Of a DNA stretch of 39,915 nucleotides, positions 1-8,395 are shown in pieces (the first letter of the stretch is position 1; the number at the start of each line of letters is the position of its first letter). The notes under the pieces are model-generated. The model had not been told where the DNA came from. It ran no database searches and worked only from the letters and a program-made list of their open reading frames with translations. Origin of the DNA: a virus; the IMG/VR virus record IMGVR_UViG_3300008267_006832, positions 1 to 39,915 of that record, one strand, 5' to 3'. Position numbers and translations under genes: made by a program.

Positions 1-3000
1 GTAAAGTTAGTATTAAGTACGTATTTATTAAACTCAGTCACCTTATTTTCATCCTTAAACACACTTGAAGTTATCATGTAGAATCTTTTGTTTTCAGGAG
101 TATTAGTTAATTTACTCTTTTCGGGTAACTCAAAACCACCAACAGTCTTATAAGAATCAGTGATTATTTTTTTCTCTTTAAGGAGAAGGTCAACATTGGT
201 GTAATATAAGTATATTTTAGATATATCTAATCTTAACTGATTAAAATTATCGTCAACAACCGTTAGGTAATAAACTAAAGGTAAACCTGTATCTAATTTT
301 TTACCATCGATTGGGGTTGGGTTACCTTGTCCTGGTCCACCGTTAATTAATGCAATCTTTTTAAGGTCTAAAATTGTGTTTTGTTCCATAACACAAATAT
401 CATTGATGATAGTTTGAACATCATTCGACATCACATTTAATTTACTAACGTAGTTTTTAATGTTTTTCTTGATATTCAATAAATCTTCAGCTTTAATATC
501 CCCATAAACAGCAAGTAATTTTTGAATAATTGGGTTTGTATTAAGTTCTATATCAGAGTAAGCCCCATTAAATAATTCTGTAAAAACATTCTTACCGTTA
601 GATGCGTTGTCTTGGATTGTTGGTTTACCATATAAAGTTGTTAACTTTTCAGTACCTACACGATAAACAACACCATCGGTATAATTTCTTTTTTGATTAA
701 TCATCTGAAGAATACCGTAGTTAAATTGTGAAACAACACTTTCAAGTTTGTTGGTTAGTGTTATTAAATATTCAGGTGTCGATACCAATTGTTTGTCCAT
801 AAATGAGGTGTACGAAATTTCACCTGTCTGTCCGCCAGTAACATTGTTATAATTAATTATAGTACCAATGGTATCACCAAATGAATTTTGTGGTGGGTTA
901 TCAACATTATTTAAACCGGTAGTATTTGGTTCATTAACTAATAAATCTTTTATTAATGATTGGTCAATCTTTTGGAATGAGTCGTCAGTCCAAACAGACC
1001 TTTCGTCATAAATTTCAGTATTAGCATAATAGTTAAATGATAATGCGTTTTGTAATTGTTCTACAGGTCTAGCCAAACCATGACCACCTATAAAGTCAAA
1101 TGTCATTGTCACGTTGGCAATCATAGGTTGAATACCAATACCTTCAGGGTTCATATCTAAAACTAATGGTTCATAAGTAAACCCAATACTTTTAGGTATA
1201 ATTTTACTGTTGTAGAAGTCACCGATTCTTAAAATTAATACTGGCGGTGCACCAAATGAGGTGTTCACTGCGTTATCATATTTTGGTTTACCGTCAGGTC
1301 CAATCACCGGAATTGTTTCACCAGGTCTAACACATTGATTAAGGAATGTTAAACGAGCATTTAACCCTTCAGGTGTCATAGAGTGGAACGCAGGGTTGAA
1401 GTACTTGATTTTTTCTCTAATAGAATCATAGACCATAGGTACTTCTTCTTTAATTACTTCAAAGTAATCACACTCAGATAATAATTGTCTTAAAATCTTC
1501 TTACCGATACCCTCCTTAAGTTTTTGTTCAATAGTTACAGTTGGTTTTGGTTTTTCTGGTGTAACTAAACTAGTTTCAATAGTTTTAACAGGTTCAGGAG
1601 TAATCTGATTAGTTTGGTTATCAACATTATTTTCACTAACAGGTATTGTTACTTTAGCAGTAAATTTAACACGACGACAAGCCATCGCATCAACAGAATA
1701 GATTTGTGAATTGGATGTTACTTTACCCGTACTACCATCAATTATATCATTATTACAATTAACGGTTCTACCATTAGACCCTCCTTGAACTGAAACGGGA
1801 ACAACAACAGACTCCTTTTCATTAGTTGTACTTGGTTGTTCACCTAAAGGTTTACCATTTATAGTTATTTTAGATAGATATGGTTTTAACACACCACCTT
1901 GTTCTTCAGATAGATATTTTCTAACCGAATCAATTCTTCTAGTTGATAAATTTACGTTATAAGCTTCTTTAGCAGGTGCTGATGCGGAACCAATCAACTC
2001 GATTGCAACTGTGGCGTTTTTGTCTTTAACTAAAGTTAATAAACTAGCAATTAACCCGTTAGTTGGGTCGTCAATAATACTAAAATTATCAACAATAACA
2101 CTATTCCAAAACTCATTAACTTTTTTATTATCACTACAATAAGCGGGATTTGCCTTACAATAACTTGAGGTATCTTTGTAAATTGAGTCTGAAATAGATT
2201 TGTAAGGTGGGAAGTATGTATTTTTATAAACCTCAAAACTTTGTTTAAAGTTTACCGTTGATACAATACTATCAGTATTTGGGTTTGGTCTATCGTTGTG
2301 GAAATAGAACGCTAAATTATTAAATTTATTTTCAAATTCAACACCTGAATTATCAGGTGTAGTTTTTTTAGCTGAATCATCACCACCAGGGGTACTACCA
2401 CCACCATCAGTCGCCCCACCACTATTTTCTTTTTGGATATTTCTCTGAACCCCTTTAGCTTCCTCAGGAGTTAAGTTAGGGTTGTTTAAAATTTCTTGGT
2501 AGGTGTATAAATCTTTAGTTGGTATAGTATTAAATTTCTGAGCTAGTTGGTAAATATCATATTTTACACAACCCGCAAAGAATGAGTCAATAACAGAATT
2601 CAGTCTTTCTTTATTAACACCATTTAATTGTTTATCAACAATAAGGTTTAATATTGAAGGGTGGTCAACAATTATTTTCCAACTTAAACTACCTGTTCTA
2701 CTTGTGTCTTTATACGTGTAAATTGGTTCGGGTCTACCTAAGAATGATTGTTGATTCCAATTCGCGGAACTACTATCACTAAACTTTAAATCATATGGTG
2801 GGAACCACATAACTCGTCCACCATTAGGACCTTTTTCACAAACAGGTAAGTCATCATAAGTAAAACCAGGTCTACTTGATGTTCTCCACGCAAGGTTCTC
2901 TATCGAGAACATGTATTTTTTGGCATATCCACCAAGACCTTGGTCATTGTTTGGTATTATATTAGTTGAGCCAGGGTTTTTTAACGGGGCAATATTTAAA

Positions 3001-4766
3001 TTATATGTGTTATCAAACACTGACCACGTAAATCTACGACCTGAATTGGTAATACCGTCAGTTTTTTGTAAGTCAGCATATGTGTAATATGGTGTGTCTT
3101 TTGTGAAAACACGACAATATTCAATACCCGCCTCTAAACCTGTAGTATTATCTTGATAAGATAAGACCATTGAACCTTTGGTCATTTCCTTATAACCGTC
3201 ATGGAATACCTTACTAACTTGGTTCATTGCGTTACCAACGTGTTTTAATCTAGATAAACCACTAACATTGTCCGCAGATTCAATTAATCTTTGAGTTTGG
3301 TCTAATATTGAGTTTTCTTTGAAGGTGAAGTTCGTAGATTCGTCTCGAGTATATTGAGCACTAACTAAATTAAACTCATTATCTAATGAACCTGTTCCAC
3401 CACCAGGTGTGGCTTTAAATCCCGCATTACTCTTGTATTTTGGTGAAGTCCAAACAAATTGTCCGTCAATACCACCACCATCAGATAATGGTTTTGCCGC
3501 TAATCCAAAGTTTAAATTATCTTGGTTACCCTCATATAATATACCCAATTCTGAAGGACCATATACAGGAGATTCGACTTGTTGACCATAAGGGTTAACT
3601 GGTATTTGATTTGGGGGTGATGTGATTGTTGATGGGTCAGCGTTTCTACTACCAACATAATAACCACCCACTAAAGTACCATTAGGGTTAATAACCGCAG
3701 TTGCTAAACTAGTAAGACCCTGAATAATACCCGCAGCACCACCAAGTACTGTTTCATAACCAGGTTGGTATCTATTATATTCAATGTTACGGAATAAAGC
3801 GGACCTTTGTCCATTACCCGTATTGGCGATAAAAATTTCGGAAGGATTTCTTCTTAGATTAAGTATTGGACCTAAGAACCCACCCGTTAATTGGTTTGTT
3901 ACGTTTAAGGCTAATGATGTTTGTGGTGTTTGACTTTGACCTTTACTATCATCAAAATAATCACCCGGTATTGGGGATACAGGCCAATAAGCACTCGATA
4001 ATCTTGTTGCCAAATCAACCGCAGCGAGAATTGGATTTTCAGGTATGGTGATTCTCCAATTCTTATATATTAAAGGTTCTTGACCTGTAGCGATTAAACT
4101 TGCTTCAAACGGGTCACTTAAAGAGTCAATGTTGACAGCACCAATAGTTGTTTGGAATATCTCAGCAGCAACTCGTGCCTCAAACGCCTTATTTAATTGT
4201 TCCGCACCAATCTTAGCGATGTATGAGTCTTGAGACAAAGGTCCATCAGAACCAACAGGGTCCGTATTTGTTAAAATAGCATAAGGACTATAAGAAGAAG
4301 GGTTGTATGATGGTGGGTTCCAATAAGGTTGATAAATTTTGTTATTATTTTGGATGTCCGTAATAATAACCATGTCGTTAAATCCACCATCAGGACCATA
4401 TCGGTTCTCAATATAAGCGGCATCAATATAAAACTCGTTAACTAAATCTAATACAGTGTCATTAGGTCCGTATTCCCCCTGATTTGAATTTACAGGTAGT
4501 GGCGGTCCATTGAAAGTAATATTGGTATTAAACCCTCCATTAGGTCCGAATTCATTTAATGGATATAAATTATTCGCAAAAACACCATCAGTGATTAAAT
4601 TGTCAGGCGAATCAACAACCGTTAAACTAGATAATACGGTCTCATAACTTTGAGGTCCTGAAGGTGGTGTATAAACACCGGGAACATCATAAGGCTCTAA
4701 ATTTTTAGCTAATAGAGAATTTCTAAAAGTGGAACTATTAACAAATGATAATGTACTATCTGACAT
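1..4766 (-). CDS. Very large baseplate-type structural protein with OmpA-like domain (partial, C-terminus outside window)
   Basis: An uninterrupted reading frame of 1588 codons starts at ATG 4766-4764 (MSDSTLSF...) and is still open at base 1, so the 3' end is missing. The start is supported by a TATTTATA motif 14 bases upstream and an A-rich leader. The N-terminal half is rich in Pro, Gly and Asn, as in virion proteins. Around residues 675-710 there is a segment including SRTGSLSWKIIVDHPS, and around 1195-1240 one including GFTYEPLVLDMNPEG and FDFIGGHGLARPV; both have the look of phage baseplate or tail-tube-initiator domains. Roughly residues 900-1040 resemble an OmpA-type peptidoglycan-binding domain: GSASAPAKEAYNVNLSTRR and a closing ACRRVKF, although the usual Asp of the TD motif is replaced. 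It lies last in the tape-measure transcription unit, which fits a baseplate hub or adaptor role. The structural role is likely; the exact part is inferred. Confidence 0.6.
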   Translation of the reverse strand, partial: MSDSTLSFVNSSTFRNSLLAKNLEPYDVPGVYTPPSGPQSYETVLSSLTVVDSPDNLITDGVFANNLYPLNEFGPNGGFNTNITFNGPPLPVNSNQGEYGPNDTVLDLVNEFYIDAAYIENRYGPDGGFNDMVIITDIQNNNKIYQPYWNPPSYNPSSYSPYAILTNTDPVGSDGPLSQDSYIAKIGAEQLNKAFEARVAAEIFQTTIGAVNIDSLSDPFEASLIATGQEPLIYKNWRITIPENPILAAVDLATRLSSAYWPVSPIPGDYFDDSKGQSQTPQTSLALNVTNQLTGGFLGPILNLRRNPSEIFIANTGNGQRSALFRNIEYNRYQPGYETVLGGAAGIIQGLTSLATAVINPNGTLVGGYYVGSRNADPSTITSPPNQIPVNPYGQQVESPVYGPSELGILYEGNQDNLNFGLAAKPLSDGGGIDGQFVWTSPKYKSNAGFKATPGGGTGSLDNEFNLVSAQYTRDESTNFTFKENSILDQTQRLIESADNVSGLSRLKHVGNAMNQVSKVFHDGYKEMTKGSMVLSYQDNTTGLEAGIEYCRVFTKDTPYYTYADLQKTDGITNSGRRFTWSVFDNTYNLNIAPLKNPGSTNIIPNNDQGLGGYAKKYMFSIENLAWRTSSRPGFTYDDLPVCEKGPNGGRVMWFPPYDLKFSDSSSANWNQQSFLGRPEPIYTYKDTSRTGSLSWKIIVDHPSILNLIVDKQLNGVNKERLNSVIDSFFAGCVKYDIYQLAQKFNTIPTKDLYTYQEILNNPNLTPEEAKGVQRNIQKENSGGATDGGGSTPGGDDSAKKTTPDNSGVEFENKFNNLAFYFHNDRPNPNTDSIVSTVNFKQSFEVYKNTYFPPYKSISDSIYKDTSSYCKANPAYCSDNKKVNEFWNSVIVDNFSIIDDPTNGLIASLLTLVKDKNATVAIELIGSASAPAKEAYNVNLSTRRIDSVRKYLSEEQGGVLKPYLSKITINGKPLGEQPSTTNEKESVVVPVSVQGGSNGRTVNCNNDIIDGSTGKVTSNSQIYSVDAMACRRVKFTAKVTIPVSENNVDNQTNQITPEPVKTIETSLVTPEKPKPTVTIEQKLKEGIGKKILRQLLSECDYFEVIKEEVPMVYDSIREKIKYFNPAFHSMTPEGLNARLTFLNQCVRPGETIPVIGPDGKPKYDNAVNTSFGAPPVLILRIGDFYNSKIIPKSIGFTYEPLVLDMNPEGIGIQPMIANVTMTFDFIGGHGLARPVEQLQNALSFNYYANTEIYDERSVWTDDSFQKIDQSLIKDLLVNEPNTTGLNNVDNPPQNSFGDTIGTIINYNNVTGGQTGEISYTSFMDKQLVSTPEYLITLTNKLESVVSQFNYGILQMINQKRNYTDGVVYRVGTEKLTTLYGKPTIQDNASNGKNVFTELFNGAYSDIELNTNPIIQKLLAVYGDIKAEDLLNIKKNIKNYVSKLNVMSNDVQTIINDICVMEQNTILDLKKIALINGGPGQGNPTPIDGKKLDTGLPLVYYLTVVDDNFNQLRLDISKIYLYYTNVDLLLKEKKIITDSYKTVGGFELPEKSKLTNTPENKRFYMITSSVFKDENKVTEFNKYVLNTNF

Positions 4767-4780
4767 TTTATTATTTTATT

Positions 4781-4788
4781 TATAAATA
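4781..4788 (-). promoter_or_regulatory. TATTTATA motif upstream of the baseplate-type gene (candidate late promoter)
   Basis: In gene orientation the sequence is CTATTTATAAATAAAA, ending 14 bases before the ATG at 4766. The 12-base core TATTTATAAATA is its own reverse complement. The same octamer precedes the other tail genes here. Confidence 0.4.
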
Positions 4789-4806
4789 GATATCATCTTA
4801 TTTTTT

Positions 4807-6723
4807 TTATCCTAAAACGCCAGTGTTTTCACTCATTGTTCTTAATGCTTGTCGTTCATTTGGATTGATTGAAGATAGTCCGTCGTTAAATCTTCCTTTA
4901 GAAACTACGTCAACTAACGCTTGTTTAACACCGGTATCTTGCATAGCAACCATTAGTTGATTAGTATCAATATTTGATGGTGCGTTAATGTTTAAATTAA
5001 CATTTGCGGTTATAGTACTATTAGTATTTGTTGGTTGGGGTGTTGTTGTTTGAGGTGTTTGATTTTGTAATACCTCCATACCTTTCTCAACAGAACTTGG
5101 TGAGGTCATTGGTGAGGGAACAGGTTTTGGATTATCGTAATTATAATCTTTACCCTCAACAAAATCTTTACCACTTTTATATAAACCTTTAAATGACTCT
5201 TCAAATAATTTATACATACTATTATTAGCATTTGTTAGATTATTTAAAGATTGTTTGTATTTGTCAGCAGATTCAACAAACGCACTTTCAGCGAAGGTAT
5301 TTAATTTTTCACCATTTTCAGATAATTTAGTGAATACTTCAGTCAATGAACCTTCACCTGAGGCTAACTTAGTTAATGACCCTAAAATATCTTGAGCACC
5401 TTTATCAAAACCCTCACCTAAATTTTTAATACTTAAGGCTTGTGTATCAAAAGTATCCGCCAACACTTTAGTTAATTGTGCGGGTAATTGGATTGCGTCG
5501 GTAGCAGTTTTACCTCGAGCAATCGCTGTAGGTAATTTGGTTAAAGACGCAATATTAGCATTAATTTGACCTAAAACACCTAATTGGTCTGAAGCCAATT
5601 GTTCCATAGTCTTAGGTTCACTAGCAGCTTTTAATGCGTCCAAATAACTAGGGTCATCTTTAGCCCTTTTAAAAGCCTCTTCAAGTGATACCGAATCACC
5701 ACCAATAGTTAACTTAAATTCACCATCTTTACCCATTTCCGCCATATTGGCTATCATGGTTTTTTGGTCTTCAGTAAACGTGTCAGGGAATTTAATACTA
5801 CTTAGTTTTTGGTCGAGTTCTTTAGAACCAATCGCCATTTTAGTTAACTCATCATAAGCTAACCCTGTTTGTTGAGCAATTTCCCTCAATTGTCGTTTAG
5901 CCCCCGGCATAATTTCAAATTGTCCTTTTTCATTTAACTGAACAAATTGTTCGGTCATGTTAACAATCTGATTCTGTAATTCCGCAGGGTCATTTTGGGC
6001 TAAGTCCATTAAACGTAATGGGTCTAATAATTCGGTGTTAGCGACACCAAGTCTTTGCATTGCCGCGGCCATTTCAATAGCTCCTTCAGGGTCAAAAACT
6101 TTTTCAGCAAAACCAAGAGCGGTTTTCATATCAATTCTAAGTGATGTTGCTTGTGCGGCCATTTTTGCCATACCTTCAACCCCACCTTGGAAGTTGAACC
6201 TATTAAGTGATGACATGTTTTCTAAAACTTTCCCACTAACCGCCTCAGCACTTACACCGACTTTTCTTGCTTGGTCGACAACTTTCTGCATTTGGTCACC
6301 TGCTTGATAAACAGAAAAACCAACATCTTTAAATTTACCTACAATGGTACTAGCATCTTTATCAATAACTTTACTAGTTGCGTATAATTTTTCAAAAGAA
6401 TCTGAGGATAAAACAAGGTTACGTCCTAACTCTTTAGCAACACCCGTTTGAATCGCTTGTATATCTGATAAACCACCACCTAATCTTGTTACACTGATAA
6501 CAGCGTCGGCCATGGCTTGTTTAATTCCAAGAACATTTTCACGACCTTGTCCAAATGATTTAGCAACCGCAACCGCGGCGTTATCAAGTTCTAAAACCGT
6601 TTTAGCGATTTCTTTAGCGTCAAAGTTAGCTTGTAGAGCACCACCTACTTTACTTAACATAGCGTTAAGTGAAGAATTCAATCTACTTAAAAAATCTTCC
6701 GAATTTATATTTTCATCAGCCAT
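4807..6723 (-). CDS. Tail tape measure protein candidate
   Basis: 638 residues, predicted largely helical, with long stretches of Ala, Lys, Gln and Leu and no enzymatic motif. It begins MADENINSEDFLSRLNSSLN and has a Thr/Pro/Asn-rich segment (QTTTPQPTNTNS) near residues 555-575 before a short beta-prone end. Three things point to a tape measure: composition, the position directly after a chaperone pair with an apparent frameshift, and a downstream baseplate gene. The length is close to that of T4 gp29 (about 590 residues), which measures a tail of roughly 100 nm, so a T4-sized tail is a reasonable inference. The start is ATG 6723, with TATTTATA 17 bases upstream and no Shine-Dalgarno sequence. 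An alternative is another helical tail or baseplate component. It lacks the hydrophobic transmembrane stretch seen in many longer tape measures. Confidence 0.6.
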   Translation of the reverse strand: MADENINSEDFLSRLNSSLNAMLSKVGGALQANFDAKEIAKTVLELDNAAVAVAKSFGQGRENVLGIKQAMADAVISVTRLGGGLSDIQAIQTGVAKELGRNLVLSSDSFEKLYATSKVIDKDASTIVGKFKDVGFSVYQAGDQMQKVVDQARKVGVSAEAVSGKVLENMSSLNRFNFQGGVEGMAKMAAQATSLRIDMKTALGFAEKVFDPEGAIEMAAAMQRLGVANTELLDPLRLMDLAQNDPAELQNQIVNMTEQFVQLNEKGQFEIMPGAKRQLREIAQQTGLAYDELTKMAIGSKELDQKLSSIKFPDTFTEDQKTMIANMAEMGKDGEFKLTIGGDSVSLEEAFKRAKDDPSYLDALKAASEPKTMEQLASDQLGVLGQINANIASLTKLPTAIARGKTATDAIQLPAQLTKVLADTFDTQALSIKNLGEGFDKGAQDILGSLTKLASGEGSLTEVFTKLSENGEKLNTFAESAFVESADKYKQSLNNLTNANNSMYKLFEESFKGLYKSGKDFVEGKDYNYDNPKPVPSPMTSPSSVEKGMEVLQNQTPQTTTPQPTNTNSTITANVNLNINAPSNIDTNQLMVAMQDTGVKQALVDVVSKGRFNDGLSSINPNERQALRTMSENTGVLG

Positions 6724-6740
6724 ACTAGGTATATTTTATA

Positions 6741-6748
6741 TATAAATA
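6741..6748 (-). promoter_or_regulatory. TATTTATA motif upstream of the tape measure gene
   Basis: Gene-orientation sequence GTATTTATATATAAAA, ending 17 bases before ATG 6723. It is one of the candidate late-promoter octamers in this window. Confidence 0.4.
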
Positions 6749-6764
6749 CCCCCCACACCATTTT

Positions 6765-6956
6765 TTATTGTCTATCTTTAGGAGTATTGTCTTCCACTAC
6801 CCTATCAATAAGATATTTTCTTACATATGTTGGCATAATGTGAAAATCAGAGTATGACAACCTGATAAATCTTGAGAGTATATAGTACTCCTCAATCAGA
6901 ACTTGACGGTAATTAGAAGAAAGGCCGAAAAAACTCCACCCCAAAGGTGATATCAA
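6765..6956 (-). CDS. C-terminal extension of the tail assembly chaperone, probably made by +1 frameshifting
   Basis: This frame overlaps the end of the gp26-like gene by 44 bases in the +1 frame and then continues for about 50 codons to TAA at 6767-6765. After the likely shift point it reads GLSSNYRQVLIEEYYIL followed by LSYSDFHIMPTYVRKYLI. That is a conserved-looking pattern of a hydrophobic and aromatic helix followed by a MP-x-x-x-R-K-Y motif. There is no ATG at a sensible place: the only early start is TTG 6956, and the first ATG is deep inside the conserved part. Direct translation is therefore unlikely, and a fusion to the upstream protein, as in lambda G-GT, is the simpler reading. It sits directly upstream of the tape measure, exactly where such pairs occur in many tailed phages. 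Confidence 0.55.
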   Translation of the reverse strand: MISPLGWSFFGLSSNYRQVLIEEYYILSRFIRLSYSDFHIMPTYVRKYLIDRVVEDNTPKDRQ

Positions 6957-7671
6957 AATTCACCATTTCTCCTGACGGGGCTTTTACTGTTTGGGTTAAG
7001 TCTAATGAAGGGGAGTTGTCACGAATAAATTGTCTAATATACTTAGAGTCCATAATAGGTAATGAATTAACAAATCCTGCAATGGCTTCTTTGGAATCGT
7101 TACCATTAACCTCAACAATTTGTTTCATTAATCTCCAAGTTACTGTAGGTGCGATTCGACCTGCCGGATATGTTTCAGCCATTTTACCTAATTCAATGTT
7201 TTCACCAAAACTTAAAAGTTTTAATTTAACAGTCGCTCCTGTTTTTGGAAGGGTTGTTGTGAAATAACCGCTCTCGTCAGGTTTGTATTGAGTTTTTTTA
7301 ATATTTAACTCATCTAAAATTATAGTATGTTCGAATGGTTTGTTTGTTTGTGGGTCATTCAAGGTCAACTTATATTCAGGACCGAATGAAGTGTTACGTA
7401 AGAAGATTAAAATAGCCTCAATGTCCCCATCAAGTAGTTCTTCAGGTCTTAAATCTCTTTCGTAGAGTTTACTTCTAAGTAAAGTCATAATAAGACTATC
7501 GTTACCAAGACTTAATGAACCTAAGAGTACATTTTCATCATTAGCGGTTAAGTAACCAACCTTGATTGATTTCTTTTTTGACTTATAAAAAACACCACCA
7601 GAAGGTAATGATACCACATCGTGTGGTAAATTAAAATCTTGTGTTCCTGCTTCAATAATATTTGGTTCCAT
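6913..7671 (-). CDS. Tail assembly chaperone / T4 gp26-like baseplate hub assembly protein
   Basis: 252 residues. The N-terminal pattern VVSLPSGGVFYKSKKKSIKV, the following TANDENVL, and the LLDGDIEAILIFLRNTSFGPEY block (residues about 80-105) resemble the gp26 family of T4-like phages, which act in assembling the baseplate hub. No transmembrane or enzymatic motif is present. The gene lies between tail tube and tape measure, the usual place of tail assembly chaperones that bind the tape measure. The end of the frame overlaps a second frame that continues the protein, so two products are likely: the 252-residue form and a longer form of about 300 residues. The start is ATG 7671, preceded by AAAGGAAAAATAT, one of the few weak purine-rich ribosome-site candidates here. 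The family call is by pattern recognition only. Confidence 0.6.
   Translation of the reverse strand: MEPNIIEAGTQDFNLPHDVVSLPSGGVFYKSKKKSIKVGYLTANDENVLLGSLSLGNDSLIMTLLRSKLYERDLRPEELLDGDIEAILIFLRNTSFGPEYKLTLNDPQTNKPFEHTIILDELNIKKTQYKPDESGYFTTTLPKTGATVKLKLLSFGENIELGKMAETYPAGRIAPTVTWRLMKQIVEVNGNDSKEAIAGFVNSLPIMDSKYIRQFIRDNSPSLDLTQTVKAPSGEMVNFDITFGVEFFRPFF
6925..6933 (-). other. Candidate +1 slippery site in the tail assembly chaperone
   Basis: In gene orientation the zero frame reads GAG TTT TTT CGG CCT TTC TTC TAA. A Phe tRNA on the second TTT can move one base forward to TTC with perfect pairing while CGG, expected to be a slow codon in such an AT-rich genome, waits in the A site. Translation would then continue GGC CTT TCT TCT in the extension frame. 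A -2 slip on the run of six T would give the same frame. Confidence 0.4.
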
Positions 7672-7731
7672 ATATTTTTCCTTTTATAAGAAAATATACG
7701 GGTTATCTATTTTTTTTAAATAGTAAACAAA

Positions 7732-7757
7732 AAATCCACGCCTAATGACGTGGATTT
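7732..7757 (-). terminator. Rho-independent terminator after the tail tube gene
   Basis: In gene orientation a perfect 9-bp stem AAATCCACG / CGTGGATTT with loop TCATTAGG is followed by TTTTGTTT. It lies about 30 bases after the tube stop codon. It would separate the very abundant tube message from the chaperone and tape measure message. Confidence 0.75.
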
Positions 7758-7785
7758 CGATATTATTAACTGAAATTTTATTATT

Positions 7786-8274
7786 TTAGTATACTAAGAT
7801 ACATCTATCCATACGAAGTGTTGCTGAAATACTTGCTAGAGCGTCAGTGTTGTAAGCTAATGAATCGAAGTTAACACCTGTTAACCAAGTACCTTCTAAA
7901 ATCCATTTTTCCACAACAACACCTGTTGGGTCTAACATCTCAAGGTCAACGTTCTTTTTATAACCCGCAGCATAACCCATACGACCTGTTACAGACTCCG
8001 CACATAAACGAACCCATTCCATTAACGCTTGTGACGCTGAAGGTCCGATAGGGTCACGGAATTTAACAGGGATTGTTGCCCAAGTAAAACGACCAGCGAC
8101 GTAAGTTGATGTGTTTAAGAATGGAATCTCCACAGGGTTAACAGTAATATTTGGTCTAGCCGTTGATTCTACGAACCATTCGTTAATTCCCAATGTAGTA
8201 GGGAAACGAAGAATGAACCTGTTCTGTCTTTTAGGTTCATAAGGTATCGGCATTTTCATTAATAAATCAGCCAT
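7786..8274 (-). CDS. Tail tube protein (T4 gp19-like)
   Basis: 162 residues, essentially the length of T4 gp19 (163). It forms the inner tube of the contractile tail through which DNA passes. The sequence is beta-rich, with the typical order RQNRFILRFP, a central IPVKFRDPIGPSASQALMEW block (residues about 70-90), GRMGYAAGYKKNVDLEMLDP, and a C-terminal strand ending DRCILVY. It is flanked by its own terminator downstream and a TATTTATA motif upstream, so it probably forms an independently expressed late gene, as expected for a major structural protein. The leader between motif and ATG 8274 is strongly A-rich (AAGCAAAACAAAAAAAAACTGAA) without a Shine-Dalgarno site. Sheath and tube are normally adjacent; here a phosphatase gene lies between them. 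Confidence 0.88.
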   Translation of the reverse strand: MADLLMKMPIPYEPKRQNRFILRFPTTLGINEWFVESTARPNITVNPVEIPFLNTSTYVAGRFTWATIPVKFRDPIGPSASQALMEWVRLCAESVTGRMGYAAGYKKNVDLEMLDPTGVVVEKWILEGTWLTGVNFDSLAYNTDALASISATLRMDRCILVY

Positions 8275-8316
8275 TTCAGTTTTTTTTTGTTTTGCTTATT
8301 TTTGTTTATCTTTGTT

Positions 8317-8324
8317 TATAAATA
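8317..8324 (-). promoter_or_regulatory. TATTTATA motif upstream of the tail tube gene
   Basis: Gene-orientation sequence GATATTTATAAACAAAG, 42 bases before ATG 8274, in the 121-base gap between the tube and HAD genes. The remainder of that gap is AT-rich with only a small CTAG-TTTT-CTAG palindrome by the HAD stop. Confidence 0.45.
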
Positions 8325-8395
8325 TCACCAAATAAATTTTTTGTATTTACTTTTAGATTTTTAAAATTTATTCTTGCTTATAAGTATCTAGTTTT

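Noticed and set aside
2051-2236. 61-codon minus-strand frame inside the baseplate-type gene
   Set aside because: It is another frame of the same strand inside a continuous 1588-codon reading frame.
6035-6307. 90-codon frame antisense to the tape measure gene
   Set aside because: It lies wholly inside a convincing gene on the other strand and has no recognisable motif or start context.
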